Source of the DNA: Gemmatimonadota bacterium
GTDB taxonomy: Bacteria; Gemmatimonadota; Gemmatimonadetes; Longimicrobiales; Longimicrobiaceae
Reading direction: 5' to 3'
Assembly: GCA_028287185.1 (NCBI GenBank)
Contig: JAQBQD010000081.1
Span: 1 to 64,000, forward strand
Length of the DNA: 64,000 nt
The notes under the pieces are model-generated. The model saw only the letters and a list, made by a program, of their open reading frames with translations, was not told the origin of the DNA and ran no database searches. This document shows positions 27,101 through 36,702 of the stretch, piece by piece (position 1 is the stretch's first letter; the number at the start of each line of letters is the position of its first letter). The position numbers were made by a program, and so were the translations under genes.

Positions 27101-27535
27101 TCACCCGCCGCCCAGCAGCTCCAGCTGCATCATCCCGGCGAGCTGGTCCGTGTACGGCGTGAACGAGACCACCTTGCCGCCGCGCACCACGAACACCACC
27201 GCCTCCCCCAGATGCAGCTTCCTCCCGGTGGCCGGAACCTCTCCGCTCGGCAGGCGCAGGGGACCGGTGTGGGTGCCCGTGCGCATCACCTCCACCACGC
27301 CGCGCTCGCCGTCCGCGAAGGCGTTGGTGACGCTCACGTGCAGGTCGGGAAAGGCGTCCAGCATCACGCTCACGGCCGCGATCAGCGCGTCGGGCCCGTG
27401 GAGCGCGGCGCCCGTGTTGGGGTCGGGCATCGCCACGTCGTCCGCCAGCAGCCCGCGGACGGCGGCAAGGTCGTGCGCGTGGAAGCCGGCGAACACCGCC
27501 CGCATCACGTCCAGCGTCTGCTGCGTCTCGCTCAT
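27101..27535 (-). CDS. SnoaL-like ester-cyclase-fold protein
   Basis: This 144-residue protein has the alpha+beta barrel signature of the SnoaL/NTF2 group: DVMRAVFAGFHAHDLAAV at the start, then DDVAMPDPNTG, AFPDLHVSVTNAFADGE and GGKVVSFTPYTDQLAGMMQL. Members include polyketide cyclases and many uncharacterised proteins, so no substrate can be named. The ATG at 27535 lies 23 bp after the permease stop codon, which suggests one transcript with it. Confidence 0.85.
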   Translation of the reverse strand: MSETQQTLDVMRAVFAGFHAHDLAAVRGLLADDVAMPDPNTGAALHGPDALIAAVSVMLDAFPDLHVSVTNAFADGERGVVEVMRTGTHTGPLRLPSGEVPATGRKLHLGEAVVFVVRGGKVVSFTPYTDQLAGMMQLELLGGG

Positions 27536-27558
27536 CGGGCGGCCGGGTCCGGAGAAGG

Positions 27559-29028
27559 CTACGTGGACGAGACCGGCGCCGCGCCCTGCTTGCGGTTCCA
27601 CAGGTAGTACACGGGCACGCCCAGCAGCACCAGGAACAGCCCCGCGAAGCTGTATGCTGGTTTCGCCACCAGCAGGATCACGGCGACGCTCGCGGCGGCC
27701 AGCGTGTACAGCGCCGGCACGACCGGATACCCGAACGCGCGGTACGGCCGCGGCGCGTCGGGGCGCTTCCGGCGCAGCGAGAAGAGGGCGAGCATCGTCA
27801 GCACGTAGAAGATCAGAGCCGCGAAGATCACGTAGTCCAGGAGCTGGCCGTACGAGCCCGTGAGCGTCAGGAACGCCGTCCACACGCCCTGCACGGCCAG
27901 CGCCCACGTCGGCACGTGGCGCGTGGGGCTGATGCGGCCGGCCGCCTGGAAGAAGAGGCCGTCCCGGGCCATGGCGTAATAGACCCGCGCGCCGGCCAGG
28001 ATCAGCCCGTTCAGGCACCCGAAGGTGGAGATCAGGATGGCGCCCGCCATCAGGAACTGGCCCGCGCCGCCGAAGATGTGCTCCGCGGCCAGGGTGCCCA
28101 CGCGGTCCTGCGGTGCGTTCTGGATCGCGGCCAGGCTCAGCACCGACAGGTACGCCACGTTCGCCAGGATGTAGAGCACCGTCACGATGCCCGTGCCCAG
28201 CGCCAGCGCCAGCGGCAGGTTGCGCTCCGGGCGCCGCACCTCGGCCGCCGCGAAGGTCACGTTGTTCCACGCGTCCGACGAGAAGAGCGAGCCCACCATC
28301 GCCGCGCCGAAGGCCAGCACCAGCGCGGTGCCCACGGGCGTGCCCTCGAACATGTGCGTGAAGTTGAGGTGGATCGCCTGCGGGTTGCGACCGATGGTGA
28401 GGCCCAGCAGGATGAGCGCCGCCAGCGCCCCCGTCTTCGCGAAGGTGAAGACGTTCTGGATCCACTTGGCCTCGCGCAGCCCGCGCATGTTCACCGCCGT
28501 GAGCAGCGCGATCACCACGATCCCCACCACGCGCTGCGGCGAAAGGCCCAGCTCGATGGTGGTGTGGCCCGGCATGGGCACCTTGCCCAGCGACATGAAC
28601 AGGTCGGGCGACACGGCGGGGAAGAAGACGCCCAGGAACTTGGAGAACGCCACCGCCACCGCCGCGATGGTGCCCGTCTGGATCACCAGGAAGAGCGTCC
28701 ACCCGTACAGGAAGCCGGGCAGCCGGCCCAGCCCCTCGCGCAGGAACACGTACTGCCCGCCCGCGTGCGGCATCATGGCCGCCAGCTCGCCGTACGACAG
28801 CGCGCCGAAGAGGGTGATGACGCCGGTGATGGCCCACACCACCAGCAGCGCCCCCGGCGAGCGCATCGTGCGCCCGATGTCGGCGGACACGATGAAGATG
28901 CCCGAGCCGATCATGGACCCCACCACCAGCATGGTGGCGTCCAGCAGCGACAGGCCCTTCTTGAACTCGGCGTCGGAGGACGCATGCGCGGCGGACGAAG
29001 CGGGAGCGGGGGCGGCGGTCGGAGTCAT
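27559..29028 (-). CDS. APC-superfamily amino-acid permease
   Basis: This membrane transporter has 489 residues and about twelve transmembrane helices. The first helix has the substrate-binding turn MIGSGIFIV (39-47) typical of the LAT/SteT-like amino-acid antiporters, and EVRRPERNLPLAL in the loop after helix 6. The N-terminal 25 residues are a soluble Ala/Pro/Ser-rich tail. It is followed closely by the SnoaL-like gene and preceded by the TonB-type gene 31 bp upstream. The transported amino acid is not evident. Confidence 0.92.
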   Translation of the reverse strand: MTPTAAPAPASSAAHASSDAEFKKGLSLLDATMLVVGSMIGSGIFIVSADIGRTMRSPGALLVVWAITGVITLFGALSYGELAAMMPHAGGQYVFLREGLGRLPGFLYGWTLFLVIQTGTIAAVAVAFSKFLGVFFPAVSPDLFMSLGKVPMPGHTTIELGLSPQRVVGIVVIALLTAVNMRGLREAKWIQNVFTFAKTGALAALILLGLTIGRNPQAIHLNFTHMFEGTPVGTALVLAFGAAMVGSLFSSDAWNNVTFAAAEVRRPERNLPLALALGTGIVTVLYILANVAYLSVLSLAAIQNAPQDRVGTLAAEHIFGGAGQFLMAGAILISTFGCLNGLILAGARVYYAMARDGLFFQAAGRISPTRHVPTWALAVQGVWTAFLTLTGSYGQLLDYVIFAALIFYVLTMLALFSLRRKRPDAPRPYRAFGYPVVPALYTLAAASVAVILLVAKPAYSFAGLFLVLLGVPVYYLWNRKQGAAPVSST

Positions 29029-29059
29029 ACCGGCCTCGGGTGGGGGGATGGGGACGTGC

Positions 29060-29911
29060 TCAGATGGACAGCGTCACCTCGAACTGCGCGGCGACCGGGC
29101 GGCCGCTGGGGTCGCGGGCGGGCTCGAACTCGTACTCCTTCGCGCGGCGCAGCAGGTCGCCATCGTAGCCCCGGTTGCCCGTGCCCGACACCAGCTCCGC
29201 TTTCTGCACCTTGCCGCGGTCGTCCACGAACAGGCGCAGCACCACGTCGCGGGGGGCCACGCCGCGGGGCCGCATGGGCGCCAGCAGCATGAAGCGCGGC
29301 GACGGAGGGCGGATGCCTCCTCCGCCCGTGCCGGGGCCCGTACCTGTGCCGGTCCCGGTGCCCACGCCGCCCCCCGTCCCTCCGCCGCTGCCGCCGCCCG
29401 AGCCGGGACCCTGCCCGGGCCCCTCGCCGGGGCCCGTGCCCGTCCCCTGTCCCGCGCCGGCGCCGATCGTCGTCTGCGGCGCGGGCGTGCTTGCCGCGGG
29501 CGGAGCCGGCGGCGTATTCGCGGGCGGCGTCACGACGGGCGGAGGGGGAGGCGGCACCGGCGTGGGCACGGGCACCTCTTCCGGCTTCGTGGGCTGCGGC
29601 GCGGGAGGGGGGGCGGGCGGGAGGTTCACGTACGTTACGGCCTCCGCCCCACCGCCGCCACCCCCGCCCCCGCCCCCGTTCGCCAGCACCACGCCGGGCC
29701 CCATCCCCACCTTCTGGAACGCCTCCGTCCCCGCGCGCCCCAGCAGGAGCAGCGCCGCGATCAGGCCCACGTGCGCCGCCACCGCCACCGTCGTCGATCG
29801 GACGTCGGCCGCCCTGCGGTCCCTGCGCGATCCCTTCCCGGTGACGACGTCGAACACGGTCCACCCGTTCGCGGTTGGTCCCTCGCACCCCTCTGGGCGC
29901 ATCCCCTCCAT
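29060..29911 (-). CDS. TonB-like energy-transducing protein with Gly/Pro linker
   Basis: The protein (283 residues) has a cytoplasmic N-terminus, one transmembrane helix (TVAVAAHVGLIAALLLLG, about 40-58) and a Pro-rich then Gly-rich linker of about 130 residues. A C-terminal TonB domain follows (RGVAPRDVVLRLFVDDRGKV, then AKEYEFEPARDPSGRPVAA). Such proteins transmit the proton-motive force from ExbB/ExbD to outer-membrane receptors, and a SusC-type receptor is encoded in this window. No exbB/exbD genes are nearby. The start is uncertain: ATG at 29911 was chosen, and ATG 29902 is possible. Confidence 0.8.
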   Translation of the reverse strand: MEGMRPEGCEGPTANGWTVFDVVTGKGSRRDRRAADVRSTTVAVAAHVGLIAALLLLGRAGTEAFQKVGMGPGVVLANGGGGGGGGGGAEAVTYVNLPPAPPPAPQPTKPEEVPVPTPVPPPPPPVVTPPANTPPAPPAASTPAPQTTIGAGAGQGTGTGPGEGPGQGPGSGGGSGGGTGGGVGTGTGTGTGPGTGGGGIRPPSPRFMLLAPMRPRGVAPRDVVLRLFVDDRGKVQKAELVSGTGNRGYDGDLLRRAKEYEFEPARDPSGRPVAAQFEVTLSI

Positions 29912-30081
29912 ATACAGCAGTCCGGCACCCGTTGATCCTTCCGGGCCACCGGACCGCCGCCTCATACGCACCACAAATCGTTCTCGGTCGAGCTCGCCCG
30001 AGGCTCTCGCGACGCCGGTGGCCCCATCGGCGGCCGCTGCGAGGGGTCCCTCGTGGCGTGGCCCTTCGCACCGATGCCAGC

Positions 30082-30112
30082 CTCCGCGCGGAGCAGCCTC
30101 CGAAGGGAGGCT
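30082..30112 (-). terminator. Double hairpin after kup
   Basis: A 12-bp palindrome CTCCGCGCGGAG (30082-30093) stands beside a 7-bp stem AGCCTCC/GGAGGCT (30095-30112), 71 bp beyond the kup stop codon. It probably ends the kup transcript. The rest of 29912-30183 holds nothing recognisable. Confidence 0.45.
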
Positions 30113-30183
30113 TCGGGCCGTCGTTGCCGCGGCTTGAGGCGCCTCTTGCCCTCGACCGCCCCTGCACTCCCCGCCCATCCCCC

Positions 30184-32076
30184 TCAGATCTCGATCTGGG
30201 CCCCCAGCTCCACGACGCGGTTGGGGGGGATGGAGAAGAACGAGGTGGCGCTGCGGGCGTTGCGCGACATCACCGCGAACAGGTGCTCGCGCCAGATCGC
30301 CATCCCGGGGCGCTTGGTGGCGATCAGCGTCTCACGGCCCAGGAAGTAGGTCGTGTGGGCGGGACGCAGGTCCAGGCCGTCGTGCTTCACCAGCGCGAGC
30401 GCCTCGGGCAGGTTGGGGTCCTGCATGAAGCCGTAGTGCACCACCGCGCGGAACACGCCCTGCCCCAGCTCCTCCACCTGCACGCGCCGCTCGTCGGGCA
30501 CGTGCGGCTCCTCCTCCGTCGTCACCGACAGGAACACCACCTGCGCGTGCATCGCCTTGTAGTGCTTGAGGCTGTGGAGCAGCGCCGGAGGGGTGCCGCG
30601 GGGGTCGCCGTACATGAAGATGGCCGTGCCCGGCACGCGCACCGGCGGGTCGATCTTGAGGCTCTCCAGGAACAGCTCCGGCGGCAGCGTGCCCTCGCGG
30701 ATGCGCCCGGCCACGATCTGCCGCCCCTTCTTCCACGTGGTCATCAACGTGAAGACGATGGCCCCCACCAGCAGCGGGAACCATCCGCCGTGGGGGATCT
30801 TCACCGCGTTCGCGAGGAAGAAGGAGAGGTCGATGACGGCCAGGAACCCGCAGAGCGGAACGGCCTTCCAGCGGGGCCAGCGCCAGCGGTGGCGCAGCAC
30901 CACGTAGAACAGCACCGTGGTCACCACCATCGTCGTCGTCACCGCCACGCCGTACGCCGCGGCCAGGGCGCTGGACGAGCCGAAGCCGAGAACCAGGCCG
31001 ATGCTGGACAGCATCAGCAGCCAGTTGATGGAGGGGATGTAGATCTGGCCCCGCTCGCGCGCCGAGGTGTGGGCGATCTCCACGCGCGGGGTGTAGCCCA
31101 GCTGCACCGCCTGCATGGTGAGCGAGAACGCGCCCGAGATCAGCGCCTGCGACGCGATCACCGCCGCCACCGTGGAGAGCACCACCAGCGGGTACAGCGC
31201 CCACGACGGCGCCAGCCGGTAGAAGGGGTTCTCCGCCGCCTCGGGGTGCAGGATGAGCAGCGCCCCCTGGCCGAAGTAGTTCAGCAGCAGCCCCGGCAGC
31301 ACCATGGAGAACCAGGCGATGGAGATGGGACGCTTGCCGAAGTGGCCCATGTCCGCGTACAGCGCCTCGCCCCCCGTCACCACCAGGAAGACGGAGCCCA
31401 GGATGAGGAAGCCGTGCCACCCGTTCCGCACGAAGAACGTGGCCCCGTGCCAGGGGTTGAGCGACGCCAGCACGGCCGGGTGCTGCACGATCTGCCCCAC
31501 GCCCAGCGCCGCGATCACCACGAACCAGAGCGTCATCACCGGCCCGAACACCCGCCCGATGCCGCCCGTGCCCCGCCGCTGGATGACGAACAGCACCACC
31601 AGGATGGCGACGGTGATGGGCACGATGTACGGGTCGAAGAGCCGCGTCGCCACCGACAGGCCCTCCACCGCGCTCAGCACCGAGATGGCCGGGGTGATCA
31701 TCCCGTCGCCGTACAGGAGCGCCGTGCCGAACAGGCCCAGCATGATGAGCACCCGCCGGCCGCCGCGCCCCGACGCGCGCATGGGAGTCACGAGCGCCGT
31801 GAGCGCCAGGATGCCGCCCTCGCCGCGGTTGTCGGCCCGCATCACGAAGCCGATGTACTTGACCGAGATGATGACGACGAGGGACCAGACGATGAGCGAG
31901 AGCACGCCCAGCACGTTGTCGGGCGTCACCTTCATGGCGTGCTCGCCGTGGAAGCACTCGCGGAGCGCGTAGAGGGGGCTGGTCCCGATGTCCCCGTAGA
32001 CCACGCCCAGCGCCGCCAGGGTAAGGCCGGCCAGGTAGCGGCCCGAGGGCGCGGACTTCCCGTGTGCGTCGGTCAC
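30184..32076 (-). CDS. kup: Kup potassium uptake protein
   Basis: Kup proteins are inner-membrane proton/potassium symporters of about 620-630 residues; this one has 630. The first helix carries the family signature ALGVVYGDIGTSPLYAL with Asp29, and ADNRGEGGILAL follows near residue 80. About twelve membrane helices are followed by a soluble C-terminal domain of about 180 residues (from GTAIFMYGDPRGTPPALLHS). It starts at GTG 32076 without a good Shine-Dalgarno. It stands alone between hairpins. Confidence 0.96.
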   Translation of the reverse strand: MTDAHGKSAPSGRYLAGLTLAALGVVYGDIGTSPLYALRECFHGEHAMKVTPDNVLGVLSLIVWSLVVIISVKYIGFVMRADNRGEGGILALTALVTPMRASGRGGRRVLIMLGLFGTALLYGDGMITPAISVLSAVEGLSVATRLFDPYIVPITVAILVVLFVIQRRGTGGIGRVFGPVMTLWFVVIAALGVGQIVQHPAVLASLNPWHGATFFVRNGWHGFLILGSVFLVVTGGEALYADMGHFGKRPISIAWFSMVLPGLLLNYFGQGALLILHPEAAENPFYRLAPSWALYPLVVLSTVAAVIASQALISGAFSLTMQAVQLGYTPRVEIAHTSARERGQIYIPSINWLLMLSSIGLVLGFGSSSALAAAYGVAVTTTMVVTTVLFYVVLRHRWRWPRWKAVPLCGFLAVIDLSFFLANAVKIPHGGWFPLLVGAIVFTLMTTWKKGRQIVAGRIREGTLPPELFLESLKIDPPVRVPGTAIFMYGDPRGTPPALLHSLKHYKAMHAQVVFLSVTTEEEPHVPDERRVQVEELGQGVFRAVVHYGFMQDPNLPEALALVKHDGLDLRPAHTTYFLGRETLIATKRPGMAIWREHLFAVMSRNARSATSFFSIPPNRVVELGAQIEI

Positions 32077-32305
32077 GTCGAAGCGTGTGTGAGGGTCCCG
32101 GCCCGCGCGCCTATCGTCCGTCCGCGCAATGCCGGAGCACCGCCGGGCCGCGAGAACGTCGTCGCGGCCCGGCGGAAACCGGACGTCCGTGGCGGGAGAG
32201 AAGCAACCACGGTGCCGTGGCGTCGCTATCCCGCCCGCGGACCTCCGGGCGCAAGCCGGGAATGATCGCGCCGCGCGCCCCCGCAGTCAACGGAACCACG
32301 CGGAC

Positions 32306-32334
32306 GGGGGCCCGGACGCGGCGTCCGGGCCCCC
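32306..32334 (-). terminator. recA terminator
   Basis: A perfect 13-bp stem (GGGGGCCCGGACG at 32306-32318 against CGTCCGGGCCCCC at 32322-32334) with a 3-base loop lies 30 bp after the recA stop codon. Confidence 0.8.
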
Positions 32335-32363
32335 AGGGGAGCCGCGTTCCGTCAGGCCCGGCC

Positions 32364-33410
<1,047 letters not shown>

Positions 33411-33652
33411 TCGATCCTCGTTACGATGTTTGTTCGCTTTTCCCCCGCCGGGGAGGTACGTCCATGGTACCCCCTGCGGCGGGGAGCGTTCCCGAAAGAA
33501 AAGCGAAAGTGGACGCCCGCGCAAGGGTTTCGTGCAGCCCCCGCGCGCCCCTCCACCGTCCGCTCCGAAAACCTCCACACCCGCCCCTCCGTCCACCTTC
33601 CGCCTTCCAGCCGCACCCGCATCCTCCCCCCGGCTCCCCATCCGCCGAGGCG

Positions 33653-34705
33653 CTACCGCAGCGCCTCCGCCACCACCTCGTCCCACGCCGCCGCCGCGCG
33701 CTCGATCCCCGCGTCGTCCACGTCCAGGTGCGTCACCGCGCGCAGGCGCCTGGGGCCGAACTGCGTCATCCGCGTGCCGCGCCGCTCCAGCGCCGCCAGG
33801 AGCGCCGCGGGCTCCAGCCGCGCATCCTCCAGGTCCACCATCACGATGTTCGTCTCCGGAATCGCGACGGAGACGCCGGGCAGCGCCCCGATGCGGGCGG
33901 CCAGGACCTTCGCGCGGCGGTGGTCGTCCGCCAGCTTCGGCAGGTTGTGCCTCAGCCCGTACAGCCCCGCGGCCGCCAGGATGCCGGCCTGCCGCATTCC
34001 CCCGCCCAGCCGCCGCCGCACCCGCCAGGCGCGCTCCATCGTCTCCGCCGTGCCCGCCAGCATCGATCCCACGGGCGCGCCCAGGCCCTTGGAGAGCGCC
34101 AGCATCACCGTGTCCGCCGGGGCGGCCAGCTCGGCCAGCGTGTGCCCGCTCGCGACGGAGGCGTTCGCCAGGCGCGCGCCGTCCAGGTGCACGGCCAGCC
34201 CGCGCTCGTGCGCCACGTCGGCCACCGCGCGCGCCTGCTCCGGCGGAAGCACCCTGCCGCCCGCGCCGTTGTGCGTGTTCTCCAGGCACACCAGCGACGT
34301 CTGCGTCAGGTAGGGCGAGCGCGGGCGGATGGCGGCCGCCGTCAGCTCCGGCGTCAACAGCCCGTCCGGCGTCGTCACCGCGCGCAGCAGCAGGCCGCCC
34401 CACGCGGCGGCGGCCGCCTCCTCCCAGTTCAGGATGTGCCCGCCGGCGTCGATGACCGCCTCCGTCCCCGGCTGGCCCTGCACCAGCAGGGCCGTCTGGT
34501 TGGCCATGATGCCGCTGGGAAAGAAGAGCGCGCGCTCCTTGCCCAGCAGCGCCGCCGCGTGCTCCTCCAGCTCCCGCGCGGTGGGATCGTCCCCCAGCAC
34601 CGCGTCGCCCACCTCCGCTTCCGCGATGGCGCGGCGCATCTCGGGCGAAGGCCGGGTAACGGTGTCGGAGCGCAGGTCTACGGCGGGCAGCGTGTCGTGG
34701 GACAT
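33653..34705 (-). CDS. ltaE: Low-specificity L-threonine aldolase
   Basis: This PLP enzyme (350 residues) would split threonine or allo-threonine to glycine and acetaldehyde. Family landmarks are [16 protein letters not shown] at the start, the conserved ENTHN (142-146), HLDGARL (173-179) and the Schiff-base Lys206 in [12 protein letters not shown]. The ATG at 34705 is the natural start. It is transcribed toward recA with a 242-bp gap, so the two are probably independent. Confidence 0.94.
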   Translation of the reverse strand: MSHDTLPAVDLRSDTVTRPSPEMRRAIAEAEVGDAVLGDDPTARELEEHAAALLGKERALFFPSGIMANQTALLVQGQPGTEAVIDAGGHILNWEEAAAAAWGGLLLRAVTTPDGLLTPELTAAAIRPRSPYLTQTSLVCLENTHNGAGGRVLPPEQARAVADVAHERGLAVHLDGARLANASVASGHTLAELAAPADTVMLALSKGLGAPVGSMLAGTAETMERAWRVRRRLGGGMRQAGILAAAGLYGLRHNLPKLADDHRRAKVLAARIGALPGVSVAIPETNIVMVDLEDARLEPAALLAALERRGTRMTQFGPRRLRAVTHLDVDDAGIERAAAAWDEVVAEALR

Positions 34706-35269
34706 GGAATCGTTCGAAGGACGGATGGTGCCGGCGCGCGGGCCGGCGGCAAGGGGGAGCGTCCTGCGAAATACGCCGCGCGGCCTTCGATGACAAGGCT
34801 CAAGCGGTGCCGGCGGCGGCGAGCACCCCGCGAGGTGATTCCGGCGGTCGCCATTCTATCGCCCGCGACGGCTCAATGCAAGCGCAATGGTGGACGGAGT
34901 TCGCGCCCGTCATTCTCCACGATTCGTCCGGATCGACCCAAGCCTTTCCGCCGTCTCCACTTCCAACGACCTCGCAACGAATCCACCACCGCCCCTCCAT
35001 CGCCCCTCCACCGCCCCATCCCCTACAACACTCCCGACCTCCATCGAAAACGCTCGCGATCCACCGATCCACCGATCCACCGATCGAGGACACCGAGCGT
35101 AGCGCGCGCCGAGCATACATCGACGGATGTAGACTCTCCGAGTGATCCATGTGTTGACCATAGCTCGACGGACTCCAACACCTCGGGAATGCGCCGATGG
35201 AACAGAGGGGCGGCACCCTCGCGGATGCCACCCCTCCTTGTCCGGAACTACCCGAAGCTCAGGCGCGGA
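34706..35269. other. 564-bp gap between ltaE and the susC/susD operon
   Basis: Base composition here is somewhat less GC-rich than in the neighbouring genes, and there is no frame with coding character on either strand. It contains three perfect copies of GATCCACC and a C/T/A-rich stretch (about 34970-35030) but no clear terminator after the SusD gene. The ltaE promoter must lie near 34706-34800. Confidence 0.6.
35058..35085. repeat. Tandem GATCCACC repeat
   Basis: Three exact 8-bp copies (35058, 35066, 35074) are followed by a partial GATC. It is a simple microsatellite-like run in non-coding DNA and too short to be a CRISPR or integron repeat. Confidence 0.7.
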
Positions 35270-36664
35270 TCAGTGCGCCGAGCAGCCGGGGGTGCCCGCG
35301 GGGCGCGCGAGGCACTCCGCGAACGGGATGGGGAAGTACGACGGCGACACGTCGCCCGCGCGGGGGTAGTTGGCCAGCGTCCCCAGCATGCCGTAGCGGC
35401 GCAGGTCCATCCAGCGGAACCCGCCCTCGTACAGCAGGGAGTAGCGGCGCTCGTACAGCAGCGCGCTGAGGAAGTTGGCGTCCGTCAGGTCCGCCCGGGC
35501 CACCAGGCCGCCCGAGTTGGTGCGGACGAAGTTCAGGTCCGTGATGGCACCCGGCAGGTCGCCCGTCTTCCACTTCGCCTCGGCCCGGATCAGGATGAGC
35601 TCCTCGTTCCGGATGACCGGGATCGGAGAGGCCTGCCCGCCGGAGCCGTAGAACGGCTTGGTGTTGTACAGCGCGAAGTTCAGGTTGCTCGAGATGTTGA
35701 GGAAGGCCCGGTTGCTGCGCGATCCCACCTTCAGCCCGTAGCGCGCGTCGCGGGTGGTGCCGTCCGCCTGGAACTGCGCGTTCGTGCGCAGCAGCGTGTC
35801 CGCCACCTGCGGCGACGCGCTGGTCAGGGCGTTCGGCAGGTCGCCCGAGTTCGCCGAGAAGTTGTAGTAGACGCCCGAGTTGAGCGCAGCGCGGTCGCTG
35901 GCCGCCGTGCTCACGAACGAGGCGTTCACGTCCGTCAGCGCCTGCGCGTAGCTCAGGTTCAGGATGTCCACGCGGGCACGGATGGCACGGTTCACGAGCT
36001 TCATCTTGGCCGGCGTCTGCAGGCCGAACTGCGTGAAGCCCGTGGGCAGCGCGAACGAGAAGCTGCTGCCGGCGGCGCCCAGGTGCACGAAGCTCTCGTC
36101 CAGGAGCTTGTAGATGCGTGTGCGGAGCGCCGCCTGGTCCACCAGCGGCGCCGGGTCGGCCGTGGCCGACTCGGCGATGTCCACCGGGGCCGTCTGGCGC
36201 GTGTTGGCCACGGCCAGCAGGTCGATGGCCTGGACGAGCTTCACGAAGCCGCGCACGCCCTCCTTCTGGGCGGCCGACAGGTCGTCGTTCGCCGGCAGCT
36301 TGTCCAGCGCGCCGATGATGACGTTGCCCGTGCGGATGCTGCGGTAGCGGTTGGTCCACAGACCGCCGCCGGCGAAGCTGGACGGGTCCATCACGCCACC
36401 CACCAGCTCGGTGATGTAGCGCGACTCGTTGGTGTCCAGGTAGTACGCCTCGCGGCCCACGATCCCGGTGTAGCGGATGTAGTTGGCCGCGTCCTGCCGG
36501 CTGGCGTCGAGCATGCCGACGGTGGCCGCGTTCACCAGGCCCGAGGTGGGCCGGGTCTCGAGGTCGCCCAGCAGCGGCTCGTTGTAGTCCGGCACGTTCA
36601 GGTCCCGGCAGCCGGCGGCGAACAGCGCGCCGGCCAGCATGGACATCGAAAGGATTCGCTTCAT
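35270..36664 (-). CDS. SusD/RagB-family nutrient-binding lipoprotein
   Basis: SusD-like proteins sit on the outer membrane as lids over SusC-type channels. This 464-residue protein begins with a lipoprotein signal peptide (MKRILSMSMLAGALFAAGC, lipid-bearing Cys19), followed by the NVPDYNEP segment typical of mature SusD/RagB N-termini. The C-terminal part has RNEELILIRAEAKWKTGD and ERRYSLLYEGGFRWMDLRR, both family motifs. The ATG at 36664 was chosen for the signal peptide. It follows the SusC gene by 38 bp. The ligand is unknown and no CAZyme or protease is adjacent. Confidence 0.93.
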   Translation of the reverse strand: MKRILSMSMLAGALFAAGCRDLNVPDYNEPLLGDLETRPTSGLVNAATVGMLDASRQDAANYIRYTGIVGREAYYLDTNESRYITELVGGVMDPSSFAGGGLWTNRYRSIRTGNVIIGALDKLPANDDLSAAQKEGVRGFVKLVQAIDLLAVANTRQTAPVDIAESATADPAPLVDQAALRTRIYKLLDESFVHLGAAGSSFSFALPTGFTQFGLQTPAKMKLVNRAIRARVDILNLSYAQALTDVNASFVSTAASDRAALNSGVYYNFSANSGDLPNALTSASPQVADTLLRTNAQFQADGTTRDARYGLKVGSRSNRAFLNISSNLNFALYNTKPFYGSGGQASPIPVIRNEELILIRAEAKWKTGDLPGAITDLNFVRTNSGGLVARADLTDANFLSALLYERRYSLLYEGGFRWMDLRRYGMLGTLANYPRAGDVSPSYFPIPFAECLARPAGTPGCSAH

Positions 36665-36702
36665 GTAGGGTCGCCTTCCCTGGGTGATGTGCGGGCTCAT
36701 GA

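Noticed and set aside
33411-33652. LexA box upstream of recA
   Set aside because: A CGAAC half-site is present, but the second half (expected GTTCG) is ATCGT, so no SOS operator can be supported.
35058-35085. Tandem GATCCACC copies as a possible CRISPR or integron site
   Set aside because: The repeats are 8 bp with no spacers and no associated genes; they are a short microsatellite.
34800-35231. Minus-strand frame of 143 codons between ltaE and susD
   Set aside because: It runs through the GATCCACC microsatellite and has no recognisable start signal or protein-like core.
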